Shown here: piece by piece, positions 9,682-17,681 of the stretch
Numbering within the stretch: the stretch's first letter is position 1
How the letters are laid out: each line of letters opens with the position of its first letter
NCBI RefSeq assembly: GCF_900113835.1
Contig: NZ_FOQV01000016.1
Location: forward strand, 53,971 to 117,970
Length of the DNA: 64,000 nt
Source of the DNA: Allobosea sp. OK403
GTDB taxonomy: Bacteria; Pseudomonadota; Alphaproteobacteria; Rhizobiales; Beijerinckiaceae
Direction of reading: 5' to 3'
Notes under the pieces: generated by a model
What the model was told of the DNA's origin: nothing
Database searches by the model: none
The model's input: only the letters and a program-made list of their open reading frames with translations
Position numbers and translations under genes: made by a program

Positions 9682-9779
9682 CCGTGTGCTGCGCCGCAGC
9701 GGCGTTGAAGCTTAACAAAAAGTAAACTACACCCATTCGGCGGCGGACGAGTAAACAAGCGTAGGGTGGAGTCGACGCG

Positions 9780-10907
9780 ATGTTACGTGTCCGTGAAGTC
9801 CCGGCGGGAGGTTTTTCCCGCAGTGAAAGTCTTGTCGCCGCAAGCACCGCAACGCCATCTGCGTCACGGGGCCACCGTGCGACCAGGCTCATCGCGATGA
9901 CAGGGCTGGGCTTGGCGCTGGGCGCGGGCGGCGCGATCTTCACCATCTCTCTCGTCCAGGCCGAAGACGATGCGGGCGTCCGCACTTTTCTGCTGCAGGA
10001 AGGCGCCAATCGCCGCAGCGCGCAGCACGCAGCCTCAGCCCCCGCCGCGCCGACCGCCTACGCGCCCTCTCGCAGCCGCTGGGAATTGCCGCTCTGGCGC
10101 ACGCAGGCCGATGGGCGCATCGCCCACCCCACGGTCAGCCTCAACCCGTTCCGACCGCATGACGCGCCCGCCGACGTGGCGCAACGCCAGCACGCCAAGA
10201 CACTGCAGACCAAGACTCAGCAGGCCAGAACACAGCAAGCGGTCCGGCTCGATACGGTCTCCGGCGCAGCCGATGTCGCCCGCACCATCTGCGTGCGCCT
10301 GTGCGACGGCTTTCACGCGCCGATCGGCTATCTGCGCAACCAGTCCGACATGAAGGCGCATGAGGCGCTCTGCCAGGCGATGAATCCGGGCATCCCCGTC
10401 AAGGTCTTCCGGGTCGCCGCTGGTGCTGCGACCATCGAGGAAGCCCAGGCCGCCGACGGCAAGCGCTACTCCGCCCTGCCCGTAGCCCATGGCCATGAGA
10501 CCTCAGCCGATCCCGCTTGCCGGCCTGCGATCGTCCAGGCCGGAGAGCGTCGGGTCTCGCTCTTGCGCGATTTCACCCTGCGTCCCGGCGACAGCGTCGT
10601 GCTTGACGGCAAGGTCCGCACCTTCATGGGTGGCTCGCGCTGGCCTTACAGCACCAGCGACTTCCGCGATTTCCGCAAGGCCTCCGAGCTCAGCAAGGGC
10701 CAGCGCCAGCAGATCGACGAGCGCGTCGGCATTTCACGCATGGAGGCGCAGGCGCGCGGCCTGCGCCGGCAGATGCTCCTGCGCGAGGCCAGTCTGCATG
10801 ACGACAGCATCGTCAGCGATGCGGTCCCGCTGCGCGGCACGCTTGATCCCGCCGCGCGTGGGCAGGCCCGCATCATTCCGATCGCGACATCCTCGACGCA
10901 GCCCTGA
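9780..10907 (+). CDS. DUF2865 domain protein, probably exported
   Basis: 375 residues. A hydrophobic segment at about 38-58 (LIAMTGLGLALGAGGAIF) suggests a signal anchor. A Gln/Ala-rich low-complexity stretch follows, then a DUF2865-like domain with TICVRLCDGFHAPIGYL near residue 163. The domain is widespread in Rhizobiales and has no established function; conserved cysteines and localisation suggest an envelope role. The ATG at 9780 gives an unusually long basic N-terminus; an internal Met at residue 40 would place the hydrophobic stretch at the very start. Confidence 0.7.
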   Translation: MLRVREVPAGGFSRSESLVAASTATPSASRGHRATRLIAMTGLGLALGAGGAIFTISLVQAEDDAGVRTFLLQEGANRRSAQHAASAPAAPTAYAPSRSRWELPLWRTQADGRIAHPTVSLNPFRPHDAPADVAQRQHAKTLQTKTQQARTQQAVRLDTVSGAADVARTICVRLCDGFHAPIGYLRNQSDMKAHEALCQAMNPGIPVKVFRVAAGAATIEEAQAADGKRYSALPVAHGHETSADPACRPAIVQAGERRVSLLRDFTLRPGDSVVLDGKVRTFMGGSRWPYSTSDFRDFRKASELSKGQRQQIDERVGISRMEAQARGLRRQMLLREASLHDDSIVSDAVPLRGTLDPAARGQARIIPIATSSTQP

Positions 10908-10954
10908 TCCTGGCCTCCCCGCTGAAAAAAGGCAGGTTGGGCAACCGTCCAGTC

Positions 10955-10971
10955 TTTAGAATTCGCCTAAA
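10955..10971 (+). promoter_or_regulatory. Putative Irr box (iron control element)
   Basis: TTTAGAATTCGCCTAAA is 17 nt long and close to the rhizobial Irr/ICE consensus TTTAGAA-N3-TTCTAAA; two bases of the right arm differ. It lies about 130 bp before the iron-binding protein gene, where an iron-responsive regulator would be expected. Confidence 0.55.
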
Positions 10972-11101
10972 GTGATGCCAGATTAGAACGCCTTCAAGTC
11001 TCTGATCTTGCTCCATTTTCTGTTGACGCAACGCCAGCCTGCCACTACGCCTCCCGGCCTCAAGCCCCAGAAGCGGGCCTTTAATCGAGAGGGAGCGCCC
11101 C

Positions 11102-12115
11102 ATGATCCACTCCACCCATCTGTCCGCCCTGGCGCTGGCCACCGGCTTGCTGGCGACACCGGTCATGGCGCAGAACGTCAACCTCTACACCACGCGCGAG
11201 CCCGGCCTGCTCAACCCGGTGCTCGCCGCCTTCACCCAGGACACCGGCATCAAGGTCAACGCCGTGTTCCTGAAGGACGGCTTGCAGGAGCGCATCAAGG
11301 CGGAGGGTGCCAACAGCCCTGCCGATGTGATGCTGGTGGTCGATGTCGGCGAGATCAACGCGGCCGTGGACGCCGGCATCACCCAGCCGGTCAAGTCGGC
11401 TGCCGTCGACAAGATCGTGCCGGTGCAATTGCGCGGTCCCGACGACAGCTGGATCACCCTGACCAAGCGCGCCCGCATCGTCATCGTCTCGAAGGACCGG
11501 GTGCAGCAGGACGCGATCACCTATGAGGATCTCGCCGACCCGAAATGGAAGGGCAAGTTCTGCATCCGCGCCGGCCAGCACCCCTATAACAACGCCTTCT
11601 TCGCCGCTTACCTCGCCCGCAACGGCGCCGAGAAGACGGAAGGCTATCTCAAGGCGTTGAAGGCCAACACCGCCCGCAAGCCCGGTGGCGGCGACCGCGA
11701 CGTCGCCCGCGATATCCTCTCTGGCCAGTGCGACATCGCCTTGATCAACACCTATTACATCGGCCTGATGAGCCAGGCTAAGAACGAGCAGAAGGGCTGG
11801 TACGACGCGATCAAGCCGCTGAAGACGACCTTCGCCGACGGCGGTACCCATGTGAACGTCTCAGCCGCCGCGATCGCCAAGAATGCGCCCAACAAGGACA
11901 ATGCGGTCAAGCTGATCGAATACATGCTCACCCCGAAGGCGCAGGAGCTTTATGGCGACGGCAACTTCGAATTCCCGGTCAATGCCGAGGTCAAGGAGAG
12001 CGCCGCCGTCAAGCTGCTCGGCGCGATCACGCCCGACAAGACGCCGCTGACCGACATCGCCAGGAACCGCAAGGCCGCGGCCGATCTCGTCGACAAGGTC
12101 GGCTTCGACAATTGA
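11102..12115 (+). CDS. Ferric iron ABC transporter substrate-binding protein (FutA/FbpA type)
   Basis: 337 residues with a clear signal peptide (MIHSTHLSALALATGLLATP, cleavage near VMA-QN). The mature part begins NVNLYTTREPGLLNPVL, typical of periplasmic Fe3+ binders of the transferrin-like group. A Tyr pair in INTYYIGLM is placed as in FutA/FbpA iron ligands. It would hand iron to the permease encoded directly downstream, whose TTG start overlaps this stop codon. A putative Irr box upstream fits iron control. No ATPase gene is adjacent. Confidence 0.9.
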   Translation: MIHSTHLSALALATGLLATPVMAQNVNLYTTREPGLLNPVLAAFTQDTGIKVNAVFLKDGLQERIKAEGANSPADVMLVVDVGEINAAVDAGITQPVKSAAVDKIVPVQLRGPDDSWITLTKRARIVIVSKDRVQQDAITYEDLADPKWKGKFCIRAGQHPYNNAFFAAYLARNGAEKTEGYLKALKANTARKPGGGDRDVARDILSGQCDIALINTYYIGLMSQAKNEQKGWYDAIKPLKTTFADGGTHVNVSAAAIAKNAPNKDNAVKLIEYMLTPKAQELYGDGNFEFPVNAEVKESAAVKLLGAITPDKTPLTDIARNRKAAADLVDKVGFDN

Positions 12116-13791
12116 GCCTGGGCGCCCCCACCAGATCGCTGCGACGGCCGTCATTCCCATGGCGGCCGTCGACGCGTTTTGCCTGGGCGTCGCTGCTCGG
12201 CGCGGGGCTCGTCGCCACGCCTCTCATCGCGCTGGCGCTGACCGCGCTCTCGCCGGCGGCCGCGCAGATCTGGCCGCATCTCGCCACCAACGTCATTCCC
12301 CGGGCACTCGGCGACACCTTGCGGCTGCTGCTCGGCGTCGGTGCGCTCTGCGCGGTGATCGGCGTCGCAACCGCCTGGCTCGTCACGCAATATGAGTTTC
12401 CGGGTCGGCGCGCCTTCGAATGGCTGCTGGTCCTGCCGCTGGCGATGCCGACCTACATCACCGCCTATATCTACGTGGAATTCCTGGGCTTCCAGGGGCC
12501 GTTCCAGACGGTTCTGCGGGCCCTCACCGGCTGGCGCTCGCTGCGCGATTACTGGTTTCCCGACCCCCGCAATCTCGTCGGCGCGATCGTCATCATGGCG
12601 CTCGTGCTCTACCCTTACGTCTATCTCAGCGTGCGGGCGCTCTTCGGCCTGCAGGGCGCGGCGATGGTCGAGGCGGCGCGCACTTTAGGCGCCTCGCGAC
12701 GGCGCCTGTTCTGGCGCATCGGCCTGCCGATGGCGCGCCCGGCTCTGGCCGCCGGCCTGACGCTCGCCTTGCTGGAAACCCTGAACGATGTCGGCGCCAC
12801 CGAGTATCTCGGCGTGCGCTCGTTGACGCTGTCGATCTACACGACCTGGGTCAATCGGGGCTCGCTGCCCGGCGCAGCCCAGATCGCCTGCGTCATGCTG
12901 GTGATGGTGGTCGGGCTGATCCTTATCGAGAAACGCCTGCGCGGCCAGCGCCGCTTCGCGCTCTCGGTGCGCCAGCCGCGCCCCGTCGGGCGCATCAGGC
13001 TCACCGGGCGCGCGGCCCTCGGTGCCGCGCTCATCTGCGCCCTGCCCGTCCTGTTCGGCGCGCTCCTGCCAATCGGCTTCCTGCTCCGCGAGGTGCTGTC
13101 GCACGGTCTGCTGGAGCAGGTCGACGCCGCCTTGCTGCGAAACTTCGCCAATGCACTGCTGCTCGCGAGCCTCGCCTCAGGCCTCGTCGTCGCGCTCGGG
13201 CTGGCCATCGCGGCGGCCAGCCGGCTTGGGCGCGAGGCCTGGCTCCCGGCTCTGGCGCGCACGGCCTCGCTCGGCTACGCCGTGCCCGGCACGGTGCTGG
13301 CGCTGGGCCTGCTGGTGCCGCTCGCGGCACTGGACAACAGGCTGGCCGACGCCGCGCAGACCTGGTTGGGCGTTAATCCGGGCCTCCTTCTGATCGGCTC
13401 CGGCGCCGCGCTTGTCATCGCCTATACCGTGCGCTTCCTCTCTATCGCGATTGCCGGTATCGAAAGCGGACTCGCACGGGTATCGCCGCGCATCGACGAC
13501 GCCGCCAGGCTGCTCGGCGCCGGAGCGCCCGAATTGCTGCGGCGGGTACATTGGCCGTTGATGCGCCCGGCGATCACGGCTGCGGCCTTGCTCGTCTTCG
13601 TCGATTGCCTGAAGGAGCTGCCGGCGACGCTGCTGCTGCGGCCGCTTAATCTCGACACCCTGGCAACGATCGTCTACGGCCATGCCTCGCGCGGCAGCTT
13701 CGAGGACGGTGCGCTCGCCAGCCTGCTGATCGTGCTGGCCGGCCTCTATCCCGCCATCATCCTGGCGCGGGCGGGCGGCAAGTCTGTCTGA
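12112..13791 (+). CDS. Ferric iron ABC transporter permease (FbpB type, fused double permease)
   Basis: 559 residues with about twelve helices in two homologous halves, as in FbpB/SfuB. EAA loops, which contact the ATPase, are visible near residue 184 (EAARTLGASRRRLFWRIGLP) and residue 463 (DAARLLGAGAPELLRRVHWP). The start is a TTG overlapping the preceding TGA by four bases (TTGA), implying coupling with the binding protein; no ATG fits the N-terminus. The cognate ATPase (FbpC) is missing from the neighbourhood and must be elsewhere. Confidence 0.9.
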   Translation: MSLGAPTRSLRRPSFPWRPSTRFAWASLLGAGLVATPLIALALTALSPAAAQIWPHLATNVIPRALGDTLRLLLGVGALCAVIGVATAWLVTQYEFPGRRAFEWLLVLPLAMPTYITAYIYVEFLGFQGPFQTVLRALTGWRSLRDYWFPDPRNLVGAIVIMALVLYPYVYLSVRALFGLQGAAMVEAARTLGASRRRLFWRIGLPMARPALAAGLTLALLETLNDVGATEYLGVRSLTLSIYTTWVNRGSLPGAAQIACVMLVMVVGLILIEKRLRGQRRFALSVRQPRPVGRIRLTGRAALGAALICALPVLFGALLPIGFLLREVLSHGLLEQVDAALLRNFANALLLASLASGLVVALGLAIAAASRLGREAWLPALARTASLGYAVPGTVLALGLLVPLAALDNRLADAAQTWLGVNPGLLLIGSGAALVIAYTVRFLSIAIAGIESGLARVSPRIDDAARLLGAGAPELLRRVHWPLMRPAITAAALLVFVDCLKELPATLLLRPLNLDTLATIVYGHASRGSFEDGALASLLIVLAGLYPAIILARAGGKSV

Positions 13792-13927
13792 AACACGACA
13801 AGGCAGGTTCTCGACAAGGCCGGTCACCCCGACGAGGTCCATCATCTCGACAAGGTCTTGGCATCGTCATAAACCGGACACCGGCCGAAAACCGGCTTCA
13901 GGCCGGATTCTCGCCACGCAAAGGCTC

Positions 13928-15682
13928 ATGACAAGACGCGCCTCCATTCTCGCCTACGGCCTCGTCATCGCCGTCGTACTGCTCGGATTGCAATCCTGGA
14001 GCATCGCGGTTGGGCGGGTCGAACAGCGTGTGATCGCGGCCATCGAGCTGCGCACAGGGCTCGAGGTCACTGGGCTCGAACGCGCCGAGATCGCGCTTCT
14101 GCCCTTGCCGCGCATCAGCCTGTCCAAGGTCACCTTCCGGCAGCGCGACGACCTCCTGGCGGGCTCCGCCCTGCGGATCAAGGCCCGCGCGCGCATTCTG
14201 CCTCTGCTCATCGGGCAGTTCAGGTTCGACCGCATCGAATTGGTCGTGCCGCAGATCGATGTCGCGGTAGCAGGCACGGATGACGGGCTCGGCGACTGGC
14301 TCACTCCGCCCCTGGCCTATCTCGAGAGGCTGAAAGTCCAGAGCCGCATCATCATCACTGCCGGCTCGGTCTTCATGCGGGCGCAGGGCGTGATCCGCAC
14401 CATCCTGCGCGACGTCAACCTTGTCCTCCAGGACCGCGACGCCGGCGAGCCGCTGAGCCTGTCGGGTTCGTTGACCTGGCGCGGCGTGCCAACGCAGGTC
14501 AGCTTGCTCTGGCCGATGGCCGGCGCGAATGCGCGGCTGGCGCTGACGGCGGCCTCACCCGTGATGAACCTGCAATTCGAGGGCACTCGCAGCGGCCTGA
14601 ACGACCCCGTCGTCAACGGCCGGCTCTCGCTTGTGACCAAGACCTTGCCCGAACTGCTCGGCTGGTTCGGCGAAACACCGCGTCTGGCCTCCGCGATCGG
14701 CCCGCTGCAGCTGACCGCCGACGCGCAGATCAAGCCGCATGAGGCCTCGCTGAGCAACGCCGTCGTCAACCTCGAAGGCGAGCGGCTCGAAGGGGCGATC
14801 AAGCTCGGCGACGTCGGCGGGCGGCTGGCCCTGTCCGGCACGCTGGCTGGTGCGACGCTCGATCTCGGCCGGCTCTACGGTCGCCTCGGCGTGCTGCCCG
14901 TCACTGCGCCGGAGAACGAAAGCGCCCCGCTCGATTTCGACGCCTGGACCGCCCATGACATCGACCTGCGCATCTCCGTCGATGCAGCCAGGGTCAATGG
15001 CGCGCGGCTCGATGATGTCGCGACTTATCTCCTGATCAAAAAAGGGCGTTTCGAGGCTGGGCTGCTGCGCGCCGGTGCTTATGGTGGCAGCGTGAAGGGT
15101 CGGTTCCTGGCGCTGGCGGCGCCGGGCGGCGTCGACGTCAAGCTCCAGGGCGGCTTCGACAAGGTCAATCTCGGCAAGGCTGCCGGCGATGTGCCGGATC
15201 TGGCGAAGCTCGGCGGCACCGGTACGCTGCAAATCGCGCTGGATGGTCTCGGCGCGTCCTCTGAAGAGGTCGTCGCCTCACTCAGCGGCAAGGTCGGCCT
15301 GAGCCTGCGCCAGGGCGAACTCGGCGGCGTCGCCTTCGGCGAGCTGCTGCGCCGGATGGAGCGCAATCCGAGCCTCGTGGCGCGCGACTGGCGGCAAGGC
15401 AAGACCCCGTTCGACACAGCGGCCGTCAATCTCAGCATCGCCAATGGCGTCGCGATGGTGACCGATGCGCAGATGATCGGACCCGGTTACCAATTGACGC
15501 TGGCCGGCCAGGTCTCCCTGCCTGAGCGCGCCTATGAAATGGGCCTCCTGCTCACGCCCAGCAATGGCCCGCTCCGCCTACCCTTCACCTTCAAGGGTCC
15601 GCTCGACAACCCGACGCTGGAGCTCGACACCGAGGCGCTGTCGCGCGGAGCCACGGCTTTTCCGACGCAGCTGCTGCGCTGA
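13928..15682 (+). CDS. AsmA-family protein
   Basis: 584 residues. One N-terminal membrane segment (LAYGLVIAVVLLGLQSWSIAV) is followed by a long periplasmic beta-rich region containing PLPRISLSKVTFRQRD, as expected for AsmA and its relatives of the bridge-like lipid-transfer group. The C-terminal part (about 440-580) matches the AsmA-like domain with LSIANGVAMVTDAQMIGPG. Such proteins affect outer-membrane lipid and protein homeostasis; the precise job is not predictable. The gene stands alone, with AAAGG before the ATG. Confidence 0.8.
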   Translation: MTRRASILAYGLVIAVVLLGLQSWSIAVGRVEQRVIAAIELRTGLEVTGLERAEIALLPLPRISLSKVTFRQRDDLLAGSALRIKARARILPLLIGQFRFDRIELVVPQIDVAVAGTDDGLGDWLTPPLAYLERLKVQSRIIITAGSVFMRAQGVIRTILRDVNLVLQDRDAGEPLSLSGSLTWRGVPTQVSLLWPMAGANARLALTAASPVMNLQFEGTRSGLNDPVVNGRLSLVTKTLPELLGWFGETPRLASAIGPLQLTADAQIKPHEASLSNAVVNLEGERLEGAIKLGDVGGRLALSGTLAGATLDLGRLYGRLGVLPVTAPENESAPLDFDAWTAHDIDLRISVDAARVNGARLDDVATYLLIKKGRFEAGLLRAGAYGGSVKGRFLALAAPGGVDVKLQGGFDKVNLGKAAGDVPDLAKLGGTGTLQIALDGLGASSEEVVASLSGKVGLSLRQGELGGVAFGELLRRMERNPSLVARDWRQGKTPFDTAAVNLSIANGVAMVTDAQMIGPGYQLTLAGQVSLPERAYEMGLLLTPSNGPLRLPFTFKGPLDNPTLELDTEALSRGATAFPTQLLR

Positions 15683-15799
15683 ACAGGGTCTGGCCAGCAA
15701 GGTCTGGCACGCCGCTTTTTACGGCTTTCATTGCGGGGCGAATTCCGCTCTCATGCCTTCCAAGGCCGCCGGACGGTCGTTCAAGGGGAGGAAATCGGC

Positions 15800-16993
15800 A
15801 TGAAGTACTGGATTGCAGGCGCGGTCGGCGTCGTGGGATTGATGATGACGGGCATGATCACGACGGGCACAGCCCAGGCGCAGGAGCTGATCGTCGAGAA
15901 GAAGATCTTCGAACTGCCGAGCTACACCACGCAGGGCGGCCGAACCCTCAAGAACGTCAAGGTCGGCTGGGAGAGCTACGGCACGCTCAACGCCGACAAG
16001 TCGAATGCGATCCTGATCTGCCATTTCTTTTCGGCCAACTCGCATGCCGCCGGAAAATACGCCGCCGCGGACGCTGCTCCCGGCTACTGGGACGCCATTG
16101 TCGGGCCTGGCAAGGCGATCGACACAAACAAATATTTCGTCCTCTCCTCCGATACGCTGGTCAATCTCAACACGGGCGACCCCAAGACCACGACAACCGG
16201 CCCCGCCTCGATCGATCCCGACACCGGCAAGCCCTATGCGCTCGACTTCCCGGTCGTAACAATCGGCGATTTCGTCAATGTCCAGAAGGCTTTGATCGAA
16301 AGTCTCGGCATCAGGAAGCTGGCCCTGGTCGCCGGCCCCTCGATGGGCGCGCTGCAGACCTATGAATGGGCGGCGAGCTATCCCGAGATGGTCGCCAAGG
16401 CGATGCCGGTGATCGGCGCGGCCGAGGCCGACGCGCAGCTCATCGCCTGGCTCGACGTCTGGGCCGCCCCCATCCTGGTCGACCAGAACTGGAACAAGGG
16501 TGATTACTACGGCAAGACCCCGCCCAATGCCGGCCTCGCCAAGGCGCTGGCCGTGGTCACGCTCCAGGCCAATCACGGCGACTGGACCAACGGCACCTTC
16601 GGCCGCCGTCCTGCCAAGGAGGGCGACGCTCCGGCCAAGGCGCTCGCCAACAAGTTCCAGGTCCAGAGCATTTTGGACAGTGCCGGCGAGGCCCGCGCAA
16701 AAGTCTCGGACGCCAACCATTTCCTCTATCTCGTCAAGGCCAACCAACTCTACGCCGCCGGCGGCATCTCGCTCGCGGACGCGGCCAGCAAGATCAAGGC
16801 GCCCATCCTGCTGATCAGCCAGCCCAAGGACCTCGTCTTCACCGCGGACGCGATCGAGCGCACCGCCGAGACGCTCAAGAAGGGCGGCGTCAACGTTACC
16901 CAGGCCTTCATCCAGGGCACGCGCGGCCATCTCGACGGCGTTATCTCGATGAAGCAAGCCGAAGGCGCAATCCGGGCGTTTCTGGAGAAATAG
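15800..16993 (+). CDS. Exported alpha/beta hydrolase of the homoserine O-acetyltransferase (MetX) fold
   Basis: 397 residues. A strong Shine-Dalgarno (AAGGGGAGGAA) precedes the ATG at 15800, which begins a signal peptide (MKYWIAGAVGVVGLMMTG, cleavage near AQA-QE). The mature part has the MetX layout: nucleophile Ser181 in GPSMGA, Asp344 in QPKDLVF and His377 in RGHLDG. MetX enzymes are cytosolic, so an exported member is unlikely to make methionine and more likely acts as a periplasmic esterase or acyltransferase. No methionine genes are adjacent. Confidence 0.8.
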   Translation: MKYWIAGAVGVVGLMMTGMITTGTAQAQELIVEKKIFELPSYTTQGGRTLKNVKVGWESYGTLNADKSNAILICHFFSANSHAAGKYAAADAAPGYWDAIVGPGKAIDTNKYFVLSSDTLVNLNTGDPKTTTTGPASIDPDTGKPYALDFPVVTIGDFVNVQKALIESLGIRKLALVAGPSMGALQTYEWAASYPEMVAKAMPVIGAAEADAQLIAWLDVWAAPILVDQNWNKGDYYGKTPPNAGLAKALAVVTLQANHGDWTNGTFGRRPAKEGDAPAKALANKFQVQSILDSAGEARAKVSDANHFLYLVKANQLYAAGGISLADAASKIKAPILLISQPKDLVFTADAIERTAETLKKGGVNVTQAFIQGTRGHLDGVISMKQAEGAIRAFLEK

Positions 16994-17025
16994 CTCTCGT
17001 CCCTTGTCGGCCAATCGCGCCTCGT

Positions 17026-17113
17026 CCCTTCTCCCGCCCATCTCGGGCTTGCCCGAGATGGGCAACCCAAAGTGTCAAAGTCGGCAACAGCCGACTTTGA
17101 TGCGGGAGAAGGG
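17026..17113. repeat. Double-hairpin (three-way junction) intergenic element, copy 1
   Basis: Outer 12-bp stem CCCTTCTCCCGC/GCGGGAGAAGGG at 17026-17037 and 17102-17113. Inside is hairpin 1 (CCCATCTCGGGC-TT-GCCCGAGATGGG, 17037-17062), a 12-nt spacer, and hairpin 2 (TCAAAGTCGGC-AACA-GCCGACTTTGA, 17075-17100). All three stems are perfect. It sits between convergent genes. Confidence 0.85.
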
Positions 17114-17183
17114 AAGAGGGCGCCGCTTTCTGAAGCATGCGGGAGCGGGGTTCCCCAGCCCGGCCAGAGCCACAGGTGCGCCC

Positions 17184-17384
17184 CTATCGGCCGGAACGGC
17201 TGTCTTGCTCCCGACGCCAGGCGATCAGGGACAATAATAGCGGCCCTACGGTTAGGGCGATGATGGCGCCGGCTGCCGTCCATCCCAGCGCGCCTCCGCC
17301 GATCAGTTCGTCGCTCACGAACGCCGCGGCGAACACTCCCGCGAGCGCGAGCAAGACCTTGGCAACCCAACCGCCTCTGGTCAT
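17184..17384 (-). CDS. Small hypothetical membrane protein
   Basis: 66 residues, starting MTRGGWVAKVLLALAGVFAA. Two hydrophobic segments (about 8-23 and 34-53) are followed by a basic tail ending REQDSRSGR. The ATG at 17384 has GGAG eight bases upstream, better than the longer frame starting at 17501. I recognise no family. It converges on the MetX-like gene across the double-hairpin element and is divergent from the binding-protein gene at 17682. Confidence 0.5.
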   Translation of the reverse strand: MTRGGWVAKVLLALAGVFAAAFVSDELIGGGALGWTAAGAIIALTVGPLLLSLIAWRREQDSRSGR

Positions 17385-17681
17385 CGAGAGCTCCGTCCAG
17401 TTTCCGTTCTCTGAAATTCGTACGTCTTCGGCCTGGTTCGGCTCCTTCGCAGCCGACCGACGGTCCTCGATAGCTGGTAGCGATTTAAGGAATGTCCGCA
17501 ATGAGGAGCAAGCGGGTCTAAACGCCCTGCACCCTCAGCCGCTTTAAGCCGGGCTTAAGGTTGTGGCTCTTACGAGGGGAGTTGCGGCCAAAGCATAACC
17601 ATGCTTTGGATTTGATAAAATAAGACTAGATCTGATCAATTTCTTGATCGGCATCTTGTCGATGCGATGCGAAGGCAAGTT

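Noticed and set aside
8562..9758. A 398-codon minus-strand frame
   Set aside because: It is a shadow of the RND permease gene.
15800..16993. Homoserine O-acetyltransferase of methionine synthesis
   Set aside because: The signal peptide and lack of methionine genes argue against it.
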